Shown here: positions 1 to 12,380 of the stretch, one piece after another
Layout of the letters: each line of letters starts with the position of its first letter
Position numbering within the stretch: position 1 is the first letter of the stretch
NCBI GenBank assembly: GCA_050084985.1
Contig: JBITNC010000001.1
Location: forward strand, 194,184,001 to 194,248,000
Length of the DNA stretch: 64,000 nucleotides
DNA from: Nageia nagi
Taxonomy: Eukaryota > Pinophyta
Reading direction: 5' to 3'
Notes under the pieces: generated by a model
What the model saw: the letters and a program-made list of their open reading frames with translations, nothing else
Told to the model about the DNA's origin: nothing
The model's database searches: none
Position numbers and translations under genes: made by a program

Positions 1-114
1 CCATATATTGGTAAGGTAAAGTACCCTCGTGAAGCATACAAGTTAGTCATTCTTGACAGAAGAGAAGATAAATTTTCCACCAATGTTAGGCATTTGAAAC
101 CCTTAAATACATAA
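1..114 (+). pseudogene. C-terminal tail of a Ty3/gypsy integrase (partial)
   Basis: The window opens inside an open frame of 37 codons that ends at a TAA. The residues around GAYKL-like EAYKLVILDRRED and the final NVRHLKP resemble the end of plant Ty3/gypsy polyproteins, where a short segment after the integrase core reads like 'GAYRL..LDG' and closes with 'HLKPY' or similar. Only this tail is visible; the catalytic core lies outside the window. The assignment rests on a short match, so it is moderate. It could also be the end of a related chromovirus pol. Confidence 0.5.
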
Positions 115-739
115 GATAACCATGTTACTTGTATTTTGTTGGGTATTTCATGTTCATGTTTGTTGAGGAAGTTGTTCAGATGCTTAAAATGATTATCCTA
201 GTTCTATTTTTATTTTTCCATACTAACATTAGCATAAACCTTTATGTATTTTTTGGTTCATGTATATCAACATTGGTCTTTCATTGGATCTATAGTATTT
301 TGGAAGCATTAACAGGTCTTTGGTCCAAGAGATATCCTTTGGTTAAGAAAATATCATAAAATGATGTTCATATAAGCATATAATTGATTCTCTTAATTTG
401 AATTGATGGATCATTTAGTTGATACCTTGAAGAAAATAAAAACTTTTATGATCAAGATAAGAAAATTTTCTAATTACATCTCTAAATGTCTCAATCACTG
501 ATCAATATCAGCTTTAGATATGATCATGACACTAGCATTGATGTTGTTCATAGCATTAGAATTGATATTAGCATTTATTATATGATATCATATCTTATCT
601 TGGTCACCAATGGTAGGTTTAGGTATTATTTCCTCCACCATTTTGATATCTTAATAAGATTTGATTACTTTATCACGTCATTTCTTTAGTTAGACCATTT
701 GAAAAATATGAAATCTTATTTTATTTTGAGAAAAATTGC

Positions 740-910
740 CATGTCCTTATTGGGTGGATGTTACATAACCATCACTATCTTAAGATTTATGAGATCACAT
801 ATCCTTGTTGGGTGGATATTAAATAACCATCACTATTTTGAGATTTATGATCATATGTCCTTGTTTTTAGGTGGACATTAAATAACCATCATTATTATGA
901 CTTTGTGACC
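740..910. repeat. 57-bp tandem repeat, three units
   Basis: The phrase beginning with (T/C)ATGTCCTTATTGGGTGG and running through ATAACCATCACTAT recurs at 740, 798 and about 854, giving periods of 58 and 56 bp. The third unit is more diverged. A second looser repeat follows at about 967-1060, where a 52-bp phrase containing CCATGAAT and CTTCCATGAC appears twice. Confidence 0.7.
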
Positions 911-2669
911 ATTATATTTTAGAGTATGATAACCCTTTGGGTTGGATATTTATCACTTTATCATTTGAGACATCCATGAATAGGGCATCCTTTGCTTCCA
1001 TGACGATGTGCACCCATGAATGGGGTAACTTGTCACTTCCATGACAATGTGACCCTCATTTGAGTTTAGCATCTTTGTTGATTGGGTTTAAACTAACCAT
1101 CCATCACCATGATAATTCTTTATCATCATATGTGTGTATCCATGAATGAGTCATTAGTTATTTTTATGATGAAATTTCATCTATGAATATGATATTTGGT
1201 GCTTTCATGATAATGAATGCATATTATATTAATTTCATCCTTGCTCTTTATTACTATATCATTCATGATGAAATGTTATGTATGAGTCCATGAATGGAAT
1301 GATTGATTATTCATGTCATTCTTTTCTCTTGGTTGTTCTCATTCGATGAATATTCATTTCATTTCACAACCAAGGCAAAGATGGGGCAACATGTATCAAC
1401 AATCCTTGATGATCAGATGATTCTATAGCAAAACTAAGCAAGTATCAAATTTTTCTGCTCTTTCTTTTCTACTTCCTTTGCAAACACAATTACATTTCAA
1501 TTTCATTTTATTTCATTGTATTTGTAAAGGGAAGCATCTATTGACATATAATTTTGGTCCACCTAAGGTGGTCCCACTTTAGTATTTTATTATGTCAACC
1601 TTATATCATGTTATTGATGTTTTCTTGGTCCTTTCTCATGCAATCTTATTATTTTATATGCTAGATACCCCAATGTCGAGGTTAGCCTTCCTAAAGAAAA
1701 ATTGGAGGATATCTTGCATATATAAGGGTAAGTATGATTGCATGGAAATTTTATCAAGATTTTAATCTTGATAGCTAGTACCATTTCAAAGTTTTGATAT
1801 TTATCAATGCCACCTATTAAGATTGAGATCTTGTTATCATGAGCATATATGTTATTCCAGATTCTATAATTATATATTTGGCTTGACTTGTCAACTATTT
1901 ATTGTGCTTTGGATCTTGGTTACAAATTCTACTCCTTTGGATGCCTAGCATTTGTGTTGCTATACTTATCAATGCTATCATTCAAGACCTAGTGTCCATG
2001 TTCCTACGAGCATCCACACTATTATTCCAATTTGTTGTGCTATGTGGGGATTCACATATCAAGATTGTTATCCTTGATAAGCTCTTGTTTGCATATAATC
2101 TCATCATCTAGGTAACGTTTATAGGTATTTATCTTTCAATTGACCTAATCTCATTAATGTGTTCGTTATCTTGATCCAATAATCTAGACTTGTTGTTCAC
2201 TATTGCTTTCCTTCATATCTTGATTATTGTTCTTTGTTATTCGTTATTCTAAATCTATCTTTATCTAAGTTAATAACAAATATGATACATTATCACATGT
2301 TAAACGTTTTTACATAGTAACTACTTAGGCTATCTAAAGGTTACTAAAAATAATATATGTTCATAATTATTCTTGAACTCATGCTATTTTGAAATAATTA
2401 TGATATCTAATCCTTTTGTATCATTAATTACTTAAATAAAAGAGTTTGCAAAACAAGTTTCTCATGTAACTAACTCTTTCATTATTCATCAAATATTATT
2501 TCTAACATTAATGGTAGTATTATGCATGTTATTCTTATGAATTAAAAAAAAAAATCTTAACTTTGAATTAAATGAAGAGTACAATATCTTACCCACCATG
2601 ACCATTTCTAAAATTATTTTCAATTATCCTTCAATCCTTTAAAATTTCATGTTTCCCTTGGTTTTAATG

Positions 2670-2671
<2 letters not shown>

Positions 2672-2701
<30 letters not shown>
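2672..2701. repeat. (TA)n microsatellite
   Basis: About 15 uninterrupted TA dinucleotides. Confidence 0.95.
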
Positions 2702-2705
<4 letters not shown>

Positions 2706-3087
2706 TCTGGTAATATCTTCTAAAATGTATCTTCTATTATTTAGAACCTAATATAATGTATTAAAGTTTCACATGATTTTCTAAAAGATGGTTAACCTGA
2801 TTATATGTAAGAACAGCAGTACGATGCCACAACTACTCAGCCGTTTTACTATTATTTGGTAATTTTCATAATCCTTCATCATCAATATTCCAATTTTGTT
2901 TGGGAGCTCCTGGCAATTCCAATGACGAGCCATCTTCAAATAATGCCAGCCACCCTTCTATTATTCCGATTATTTTACACTTCCACAGTTCTACGTACAA
3001 GGATGAAGACCGTTCGGAGACAGTTTTACAGTTGCATGTCTAGCCATGCAGAATGAAAATATTTACATTGTAATGCAGATGCCCAAA

Positions 3088-4362
3088 TCAGGGAACGCTT
3101 TCGGACAGCTTAGAAATATCGAACACCCACCACAATTTCAGAGTGCCATCCAGACTTCCACTATACACTAGGAATCCATCGCAGACTGAATGACAATTTG
3201 AGCTCGAACAGAATCGGGATGACGAAGATGAAGAGGAGGAAAATGATAATGTGGACAAGCAGCTACTGGTAGCCATGAACGATGACAAGGATACAGTTAT
3301 GGATTTAATAGGAGCCCTGTGGCCCTCCAATACTGCCACGCAAGAATGATCAATACCCGACCTTTGTTTTTCCCTCATCCACACTCTTATGATGGTATCT
3401 GTAGACCCACTCACCACAAAGTTCTTCAAACTTTTCAGACACAGAACAGAGAGTTTGTGACCACAAAGAACACCATTCTTGCAAAAATCTGCGTCTTTAT
3501 TTTTATCGACAATCCAGTACTTGATTTCAGGTCCTGATGTTCCACAATACAAAACCGACTCGTCTGAACTCATCTCCAAGCAATTCACAGCCCCCGTATC
3601 CTGAAGAGTGCTAACATGTTCATGTTTGCAACTGGACTGGACATTATAATTATAATTTCTTCTCCATATTTTGATGGTGGCATCGGCAGATCCCGTGAAG
3701 AGTATCCCACTTCTTGCACAGAAAATGGCATTGACAGCATCTTGGTGAGCGCGAATGGATTCCATGCATTTGAAATCAGACAATCTCCAAACCTTGACGG
3801 TCTTATCCCAGGACGCGGAATATAAGATATCATCTTCCAAGCATAAAGCTAGGGAGGTAACTGTATCCGCATGTTTCATCCACAGTTTTTTCTGATGCCG
3901 TCTGATTTCAACGAAGTTAGCAGCGCTGATGGAGTTTCTCATACGCTGTTTTAGAGTGGGCAGGGTCTTCAATAACTTCACACGCAGAGGCTGATCCGAA
4001 CATTCTTCCCTACTACTATGACAGATATTCCATACTCTAACTTTTGTATCGTTATGGGCACTGTAGATCCTTTTTTGTTGAACAAGGAGCCACTTTGCCG
4101 CGGATTTACACGATGAAATGGAGCCGATTTCAGTAAGACAAGGAGTTCCTGAGCATGGGCTTCCTGATTTTTCAAAGATGAGTATGGAGCCAGTTTCTGT
4201 AGCAGCGTACACGAAGTTCTCGTTTGTAGCAATTGCAGTGATACAGCACGTATTGCCTTTACACTTCTCTCTCTTCTGCACCTCCACAGTTACCGCACAT
4301 TCATATTGATAACCTTTCATTTCTTTTACTTGCTCCGAAATTGTTAGTGAGAAATAAGACAT
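3088..4362 (-). CDS. JINGUBANG-like WD40-repeat protein
   Basis: Intact single-exon frame of 424 codons with no stops, clearly richer in GC than the flanks. It reads as a seven-bladed WD40 propeller. Blades end in VRVW (about 108-111), VKVW (189-192), IKIW (230-233), IKYW (280-283), IRVW (325-328) and LKLW (408-411); a weaker first blade spans about 39-64. The segment TLPTLKQRMRNSI (133-145) followed by NFVEIRRHQKKLWMKHAD (149-166) is the signature of the plant JINGUBANG family, in which it precedes the third blade. The Arabidopsis founder restrains pollen germination; this copy's role is inferred only. The length (424 aa) is close to family norms (about 430-470 aa). A Ser-rich insert (359-390) expands the last blade. 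The start is the first ATG and lies in MSYFSLTISEQ. No intron is needed, which is common in this family. Confidence 0.9.
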   Translation of the reverse strand: MSYFSLTISEQVKEMKGYQYECAVTVEVQKREKCKGNTCCITAIATNENFVYAATETGSILIFEKSGSPCSGTPCLTEIGSISSCKSAAKWLLVQQKRIYSAHNDTKVRVWNICHSSREECSDQPLRVKLLKTLPTLKQRMRNSISAANFVEIRRHQKKLWMKHADTVTSLALCLEDDILYSASWDKTVKVWRLSDFKCMESIRAHQDAVNAIFCARSGILFTGSADATIKIWRRNYNYNVQSSCKHEHVSTLQDTGAVNCLEMSSDESVLYCGTSGPEIKYWIVDKNKDADFCKNGVLCGHKLSVLCLKSLKNFVVSGSTDTIIRVWMREKQRSGIDHSCVAVLEGHRAPIKSITVSLSSFMATSSCLSTLSFSSSSSSSSRFCSSSNCHSVCDGFLVYSGSLDGTLKLWWVFDISKLSESVP

Positions 4363-4423
4363 GATACATGTATAAATAGGCCAGATATTTTTCAGTTAAA
4401 TAATTGTAAAAATGTATATTTGA

Positions 4424-4436
4424 GAAATATATATAC
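4424..4436 (-). promoter_or_regulatory. Possible TATA box for the WD40 gene
   Basis: On the minus strand TATATATA lies about 65-75 bp upstream of the start codon, a plausible core promoter position. The flank is very AT-rich, so chance is a real alternative. Confidence 0.3.
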
Positions 4437-5610
4437 TATGTAATGATTTATTATAACTATCTTTCTCATAGATCGAATGATCTCCAGTTAATATATTTTA
4501 TTTTTACCTCTGTGGTAGCAAAAGCATATGAATACCAGAGGGGAAGGGACTGGAGAACTGATAAGGAATCAATATTATTAACGTTGTAGTTTTATCTGCA
4601 ATTAGATGTCAGAAGGTGAATGGTTCGTTGATTGTGAAAGCGATGAGGGCAGGAGGAGTGTCAATTTGGACAACCAAAGGCTATGGTGGAATATGTGTGT
4701 TTTGCTGGTGATATGATGTGTAACAAAAATGACTGGAAATGGGAAAGGTCCCTTCTTCCTTTTTAGATGTGCTTTTGAGCAAACATGAATAATTCAAATT
4801 CATATGCAAGTCAACCTCAAACCATTAAAGAGAATGAATAAAGTGGACAATCCATGATATGTTGAAAGGTCTCTTTATTCCAATGGGAGAAGGCATATCC
4901 AACATTTTCTTGGTGAATAAATTGGATTGCTATTAATGCTGAGGCTTTTCCTTTAATGCTTTGAAATTGTGGAAGAGGGATCTTTCCTTAAGGAGTGGAA
5001 AAAATATGGTTGGAATTGGAGGTGTCCATGTGTTCATTGGATTGCCACAATTTTTTGTCCTTTCGTAGATGTAGTTATTGCGGTTTACAAAATGTGAGGG
5101 GAGATAAAGATTCCAACACAACGACCTCAAATAAAAAAGATACACTGACAACGCCATTTCTGAAAGTGTTAGTTTAATTAGAATAATAGAACAATAATAA
5201 AATATATAAAGGTTGTAGACATTTAAAATAGTATATATATTTTTAAATTGTTTGTTTAATTCTATTAATTTTTAATCAATGACGTAACGTTTATTATTGG
5301 AATCTTTGTATATGAGCAGGTTATAAAAATATTTCATTTGAATGTAAAATATATGGAGGTTATTTTTTATTTTTGTAATTTGATATCTTGTTAATTAGTT
5401 TTGGTATATATCTTTGGTATTGAAGACATATATATGATTCATTTTTTTCATATTACAAAAATTATAATTAGTTAGGTTAACTTTATAGAAATTGTTGTAT
5501 CATTTGTTAGGTCATTATAATATTCTTATAATTGTTAAGTACTTTTTAGGTTAATCAATTTAAGTAAAATTCTTTTATAATATATATAATAATATATATC
5601 AAAAAGAGAA
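4437..5610. other. AT-rich intergenic DNA
   Basis: No coding or structural feature could be supported. Two overlapping short ORFs near 4933-5177 match nothing recognised. Confidence 0.5.
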
Positions 5611-5805
5611 AGTTTTAATAAATACAGAAGAGTTTAATTATTTTTATTATTTTCTTACTTATGTAAGATCTAATAAAGTTTTAATAAATACAAAAGAGTT
5701 TAATTATTTTTATTATTTCTTACTTATGCAAGATCTAATAAAGTTTTAATAAATACAAAAGAGTTTAATTATTTTTATTATTTTCTTACTTATGCAAGAT
5801 CTAAT
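5611..5805. repeat. 65-66-bp tandem repeat, three near-identical units
   Basis: Units begin with AGTTTTAATAAATACA at 5611, 5677 and 5742 and each contains ACTTATG(T/C)AAGATCTAAT. The copies differ by only a few bases, which suggests recent or homogenised duplication. Confidence 0.95.
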
Positions 5806-6058
5806 TTTTAAAGGAATGATTTTAATAAAGTTGTAAATGTTGTTTCTCATGATGTGCTTAAATCATATTTATTAGACCCTTTAATCAAAAGGAAAAAAAT
5901 AAAAAACTAAAGACATCTTAGAAGAAAACCTTAAAAAATCAACAGTAACTTTTCCTTCGATCAAAATATAAAATCTAAATCAAGAAATTCCCATATAGTT
6001 TAAATAGGAAAAATAATCTATCCTTCCCCTCATCCCCAAAACCCTTTTATAATTTCAA

Positions 6059-6160
6059 GTCAAATTCACGGGAACCCTATTTAGGATTTTAAGTGAAGTC
6101 ATGAGAACCTTGTTTAAGATTTTGAGTGAATTCATGGGAACCTTGGTTAGAATGCAAGGT
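6059..6160. repeat. 33-bp tandem repeat, three units
   Basis: Three units, each with a core like TCATGGGAACCTTG followed by T(T)AAGATTTT, spaced 33 bp apart (GGAACC/GAACC at 6072, 6105, 6138). Confidence 0.75.
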
Positions 6161-6869
6161 GAGATATTTTAACTTATTTTCTAAGTATTTTATTGATGAA
6201 AAGGAAAAATAATATTGTCCTTATCATTTCAAGACAAATGATGCACAAATATGAAATATCGTATCATCAAATTAATATATAAATTGTTTTCCTAATATAT
6301 CACTGCAATTATCCTCCCCTCAAGTTCAAATTATCATCCTAAAAGATTACTAAAATTATTGTCCCCTCCTGTTTTCTTTTTCTTTACATTAGGCATGTCC
6401 TACCATCATAAAATAAGGACTATCGTTCCCTCATGTTCAATTTATCATCATGTGAAAATAGTATGATTTTTGTTTTCATAGGTTTGGTTTATGGTTCCAT
6501 CAAAATTATAGAATAGTCATCCATAGGGAAAAAAATAGCAATGAATTTATGAAACTATACGAACATTAACATTTTTAAAAGTTTGATTTTACTAAATTGG
6601 CAGGCTTGCATTTCCACCTGCTAGCCATAATTTTATGAAAAACTTAAAAAAGGGTATTTTAGCCATTTTGTTATATTTAATATTTGATTAATTTATATCA
6701 TAGCCATAAAAACTAAATCAACTTTAGCCTATATAGCCTTGAAATTATCAAAAGTGTCATTTATTTTGAGCAAATAACCATGATATAAAAACTAATTCCT
6801 CTCAATTTTGGATACCAACTGCTTCTAAAAATGTCAAATGATGGAGTTTTGAGCATATAATTCGATAAC

Positions 6870-7730
6870 GATTAAAAGTGGCATGCTTTGAGCCATATGA
6901 TTTGAGGTGGCATGAAAGTGACATGGCTTCAAGCCATGTGATTAGAGTTGGCATGAAAGCTACAAGTCTTCAAGCCATTGGATCCAGTTGGTTTGAAAGC
7001 GACATGGCTTCATGCATGTGATTCGACATGGCTTATGGCGTAAGACTTGATATGGTATTTAAATGATATGACTTTTCCATGTGATTCAATATGTACTCAA
7101 AGAGACATGGATTCATGTCATTTGATGAATGTGATATGGCTTTAATACATTGATTTGATCTATGACTTCTTACTTGTATTTGACATGGCTTCATCCCATG
7201 TGATTAATGAAACATAGTATGATTTGATTCGATGATGATTCACTCCTATGATATTATTGTAGGCCATGTGATGAGCACGATATGGCTGTAATGCTTTGAT
7301 TCGATATGACTTCACATCTATATTCGATATGGCTTTAGGCCATGTGATGAATGTGATATGACTTTAATGCTTTGATTCAACATGGCTTCCTGCTTGTATT
7401 CAACTTGACTTCATTCCATTTGATTAATATGATATGGCATGTTGTGATTCAATAAGGGTTCACACTTGTTTGACATTGTTGTAGGCCATATGTTGAATGC
7501 AAAATGGATTTAATAATTTGATTCTATATTTCTTCACACATGTATTCGATATGGCTTCAATCCATATGATTAATGCGACATGGTATGTTGTGATTCGATA
7601 AGGGTTCACGCCTGTATTAGACATGGCCTCAGGCCATATGATGAATGCAAAATGGCTTTAATGCTATGATTTTACATGGATTCAATCCTATATTCGACAT
7701 GGCTTCAAGCAATATGGGTGGGAATGTTTG
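6870..7730. repeat. Satellite-like 73/146-bp degenerate repeat array
   Basis: The phrase GACATGGCTTCAAGCCATGTGATT and its variants recur throughout. A longer marker, ATGAATG(C)GATATGGCTTTAATGC, starts at 7125, 7271, 7347, 7493 and 7641, giving steps of 146, 76, 146 and 148 bp. This indicates a basic unit of about 73 bp arranged mostly as 146-bp dimers. The 5' part (6870-7100) is more diverged. No coding potential was seen. Confidence 0.75.
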
Positions 7731-8949
7731 AAAATTTTCTCTTTATTTTTTAGTTTTCTTATCATTTTAGTAATATATGGGTGGGAGTCTTCTTAGAGTA
7801 GAACTTGTAAATTATTTAGAGATAAAGGAAAATAGAGAATTATGGTCTTATTTATACAATGGAGGTATCCAAAGATTCCTTGAGGCTTTTAGAGGCCATG
7901 ATGTGGCCTTATCTTAGAAGGTTGTAGTATATTAGGATGAGGGTTTTATTACAATACATGGTATTTCTTTTGAATTTAATAAGTATGTTATTATTTTTGC
8001 AATAGGGTTTTCTTAGGCTGGAACCCATATTGCAGGAAGACTCATGATAAGAAAGTTAACATCAACTTCTTTATATCAAAAGTTTGCAAGCTAGATTATC
8101 TGAGCGGACTGATAACAATAACACTTCCTTCAATATATTTGCAATTCAGTTATACAAAATCTATATTATCAATTTCCTTGTCTCATTTAGTTATGAATGT
8201 TGTTGCAACTACTTTTGATGGTATCTATTTTAACCTTATAGTTATGATTATCCATGCCTTCAACTATAACGATCATGCTAATTATGGTTGCTAGTAACCT
8301 CTAACCTTAAAGCACTTGTAGTCATTATATTCAATGAGAAACCATTTTTACCAAATTTCATTTGCAGCTCTCATGATGAAATGTGCTCATTCATTCAATC
8401 TTCTACTTAATAGATGTTTTTGATCATATTTACTTATTATCTAGGCCCTTTACTTGATTATCGACACTAGATATGTCCATCATCCTTCGATCTGATGGCT
8501 TACACTTTCATCAGCATGTCTATCTTTCATATAGGTCATACTTAGTGTTACTTTTATTGCTTTCTATTACTAACATCACCTACCAATCGCTTATTTTATT
8601 TTTTGCTACTTGCTAGTACTTAATTCTCATTTTATTATCATCCCATATTTGAACTACTGACCTTAGTTCATTTTGATCATTATTAAAAATTTTGATGTCA
8701 TCTACCAATACTTATCTTATTTCTTTGCTTTATTTTATTTATCAATGCTTTAACTTGGTCACCTTCAAGCCTCTTCAAATGAGTCATCAAACTCAGTGCA
8801 TATTTGCAAGCCTTTATTTTGATGATATTACATGTCGTTAATTCCTTCGCTATATTTCCCTTATCAATGCTTAACTTCATATTTAAGGAGCCTATTTACC
8901 TAAGGTGTTGGAACCTTTGTATATTTGAACATCATCCTATTATTGATAT
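7731..8949. other. Unassigned AT-rich DNA, possible old LTR debris
   Basis: Contains GGGTTTTCTTAGGCTGGAACC followed by CATATTGCAGGAAG near 8010, which looks like LTR or leader sequence, but no partner copy was found. No gene could be supported. Confidence 0.3.
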
Positions 8950-9560
8950 CATCCACTAGATTTAGTTCATTCTTGTCAAACATCACACCACTAGAACTAG
9001 TATAATTTTGCTATGCATCTCCTTACCGATCCTTAATGCTTCCTCCTTTGCATCCTTCTTATTCGCACCATCAGATATAGAGTATTTTTAGACTTCATTG
9101 TATTACTTATGTCATCTATTGATGACCTATGCCTTTGTTTTCCTTTATTGTCCTTAAATTTATCTCCATTATTCTCCTATCATTTGCACCACCAAAATGA
9201 GAGTATTTTAGGCCACTATCTCCATGCTGATATCATCATCCAAAATTCTTTATTTTTTCCTTGACCATCTTAGTGCCCTAGTACTTAAAGCATTTCACTG
9301 TGCCAGCCTTACATCCTCTCTTTTGAACTTAGTATAAATTAGACCATTATCTTCATGCTAACATCATGCATCAGACTTTTTTATTATTCCTTTGGCTTTC
9401 CTTCCTCACCAGAACTTAAGCGAGCTTTCAAAAAACCTCTCCATGTAAGGTATCAAAAATAGTTCATTTGGAGTGACCTTTGCTTTATTGACATCATCAC
9501 CCAAGAATACACTTATTTTTAGCATCTTTCTAAGTATATTTTTGTTCAATATACCAACAT
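8950..9560. repeat. Degenerate 120-130-bp repeat region
   Basis: Similar phrases recur at about 120-130 bp: TTCGCACCATCAGATATAGAG near 9062 and TTTGCACCACCAAAATGAGAG near 9183; TCCATGCTGATATCATCATC at 9221 and TTCATGCTAACATCATGCAT at 9352. The copies are poorly conserved. On the minus strand a few open stretches exist but show no recognisable domain. Confidence 0.4.
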
Positions 9561-11030
9561 TTCATATCAACACTTGATCATATCATCAATACCTTGTTAC
9601 ACCCAAAAACCATTGAGTCATGTCAATAATGCTACTTGGATCCACTTAGGTCTAGTTAGCAAACATTCGACCACATCATCCATTCTATATCCACCGATAA
9701 TACATGATTGTACTTCAAAAGAAATTGACTTCACTATTGTTACTTCATTCAAGCTCGATAACATAGGTAAACACCTAGAAAACCTCAATCTTAGCACCTG
9801 CATGCTTCTCATTTTGTTATTTACTCAACAAGGTATGACTTTGCATCATTGATGATAATTCATATCAACTCACTTGTTCACATTTGGTATTGTGACTTAT
9901 ATGCATTATTGATAATAATGAAATCAGTTTAGGCCAACTATTTCCTTTGATAATAATGAAAATACCATAAATCAACATGAGTGCAAGGTCATAAGCAATC
10001 TCGATAACCATTGGTACCTATAAGAGGATCTTAATTACAGTTCATACCTATTGAAGGAGTTATGACATGGATTCCATGGATTGTTTTAGGTTATCATCCA
10101 TAGGGAGAAGGATGGTATGGCTCTACATGGGGATTGTTGTTCCTTTTACTTATTTTCTATAAGTATTTGGAGACTAAATGCCTTATCATTGGAGAGGTGT
10201 TATCCAAAAATAGACCATATCATTAATACCAAATATCATTAGAGTGAGAATTTTATGAATTCTCATGTTTGGGCGATGTTTGAAGCAATTTTAATTACTT
10301 TTTATGTAGTTGTTCTACTTGGAAAATATTTCAAAAATATATCAATCATCTTTGGGAATGTATGAATTTTGTAGATACATCCAATTGAATTAATTATTTT
10401 TTTATTATATAGTTATTGAATATACCTTTCCAATGAGTATACGCATGCCTACCTTTGTTTCAGGTTTGAGCTTCATTCTCTCCATTTTCATTTGAATTAT
10501 ATTTTTTCAAAAATATTATAGAAAGGGCATCCATATCATTTCTATAATCGAAACACATAATCAAATAGTAGAATATCAAGGAAGGTGAAGAGTTAAAAAT
10601 GTTTCTTGATTGAAGATAAAATGTAGAGTTATCAGATGATCATTTCAAGTGAACAAATACTTTACTCATCCTCACCAAGTAGTTATTATAATTTATGGAA
10701 GAGATATTTCCAATTAAGTATTATTGGAAATTATCCTCTTGCTTTGTTGGTTACTTTTGATTTCATTATTCTTATGTAGAATTGTTAGGATGAATTACAC
10801 TTGGTGGATTTAAAAGAATGATACAATGTAGAATAATTGATGAATTGAAGAAATATATAAGGATATATCATTAGCAAGTGGATGTTCCTCTTTGGCTTCT
10901 CCAAAGGGTATTTAGCATTATACATATTGTGTTGATCTCTTATGGTTTACATAATTATTCTCTCCATTTTTTTAGTTTAGTATTTTATGTATTTACCTAT
11001 TTTTTGAATGATTAAGCTTTTTATTTATAT
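9561..11030. other. Unassigned intergenic DNA
   Basis: No gene, LTR or structured repeat could be supported. Short ORFs here have no recognised similarity. Confidence 0.4.
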
Positions 11031-11549
11031 AAAATTAAATCATACAAAAGTATAATGTATGGAGAAATCACATGCCATGCAAAATCGCATACATTAATAA
11101 AAAGGAACACATAAGTCCTTCCAACAACACACTGCCCAACACTTGGTATGAACTAATAATAACCACCTCATAATAATGAAAACAAAAGTAATATAAAAAT
11201 AAAAAAGCCACAACAACTAGTGAAATTGCATTAAGCATTTAACTAATGATAGTTATCATGACATGCAATAACTTCCCATGATAGAAATAGGTATGGCATG
11301 CATTTAATCATGAGCAAGAGGAGGAGAGGGGTTGGTTGATGGCATGGAAGCTAAGGGAATTTCCTTATTATCCTTATTGACATGATCATGCTCATTAAAC
11401 TCTTTATTATGCTTCAAATATTTTACAAGATATGTGGCTAGTGGGTATGATCTAATGTATCTTGAATCTCTCACCAATTGGGTTTAGTATTGGTCATGGG
11501 ATTAATGAATTAAAAGAATTTTCCACTTAGCCATCCATCATTACCTCTT

Positions 11550-11720
11550 CCTTGTTTGGAGTAGTCTACCATCCACTAACACTAGGATTAATAGGCTATC
11601 CACTACCACTAGGATTAATAGGCCATCCACTACCACCATATTTAGTTTGATCATCCCAACCATCATCATGGTGATCTCCCCAACCATCATTATGATGTAG
11701 GAAAACTAGATGGTTTTCTA
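11550..11720 (-). repeat. Gly/Trp/Pro-rich coding repeat at the LINE 3' end
   Basis: A 27-30-bp direct repeat on the plus strand (CCACTACCACTAGGATTAAT and variants at about 11570, 11596 and 11625). Minus-strand translation gives repeats like GSGWPINPS preceded by HDDGWDDQ. It probably encodes the disordered C-terminus of the LINE protein. Confidence 0.5.
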
Positions 11721-12239
11721 CCCTAAACAATAAAGGGGGGATATTGGCTAAAAATCTCTCACGTGAGCATGAATCATTGGATGAAATGGAGCTTTGTTAT
11801 CTAATAGTAGCCTCTAAACTAGACATGATGACCTTCGATCTCACTCATGTAGGGGAAGAAAATGATGTTATCTCGAGCATAAGCACTTTGGGGGAGTGGT
11901 ATCCGATGGGATATGACTAATATAACACAAGGCATTCCCCCAATGGTTGAGGAGCTCCTAAAGGTGCTTCACTTTCAACAACACCTTATTCACTTGATCT
12001 ATAATTTGGAACCAAATATCATGGAATATAGTTACCTTATTAGCAAGCGAGAAATCCATAGAAAGAATTTTTCCAAAAAAAACCAATGCATTTCTTTCTT
12101 TTCATATGAAAAAGAATTCTAATTCTAAACATATTCTGAAATTCATCAAGATTTTTAGAAAAATCTAGAGGATATTCAAGAATATTATATAACCAAGTTA
12201 ATAACTACTTAAGGAATGGGTGGAAAAAAGAATCCATCC

Positions 12240-12380
12240 ACTACCAAGCTTTACGAGATTTTTCACATTGCCAAAAAATGTGTAGAAAGGTTTCTTTTGA
12301 ATTGCAAAAAAGACATAATGAATTTTCCACTCCTAGATGCTTTAGTCGATGTCCTATTGGAAGACTTTGAAATATAAGGC
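12240..12380 (-). pseudogene. LINE zf-RVT domain remnant
   Basis: Translation of the minus strand gives LPIGHRLKHLGVEN, then CLFCNSKETFLHIFWQCEKS, ending RKAW. This matches the zf-RVT zinc-binding region of plant LINE ORF2 (C..C..H..C). It lies downstream of the RT remnant as expected. A further frame at 12877-12593 fills the gap between RT and zf-RVT without a recognised motif of its own. Confidence 0.75.

Larger units (their letters stand above)
115..2860. other. Non-coding spacer and possible gypsy LTR region
   Basis: No credible gene is seen. Short ORFs here are AT-rich and unlike known proteins. A purine-rich stretch ending in GATGGGGCAACA is followed at about 1392 by TGTATCAACAATCC, a possible LTR start. 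A TATA-like TATATAAG lies at 1718-1726. No second LTR copy was found in the window, so the LTR call is tentative. Confidence 0.3.

Noticed and set aside
3585-3833. ORFs on both strands inside the WD40 gene
   Set aside because: They are shadow frames of a clear intact coding sequence.
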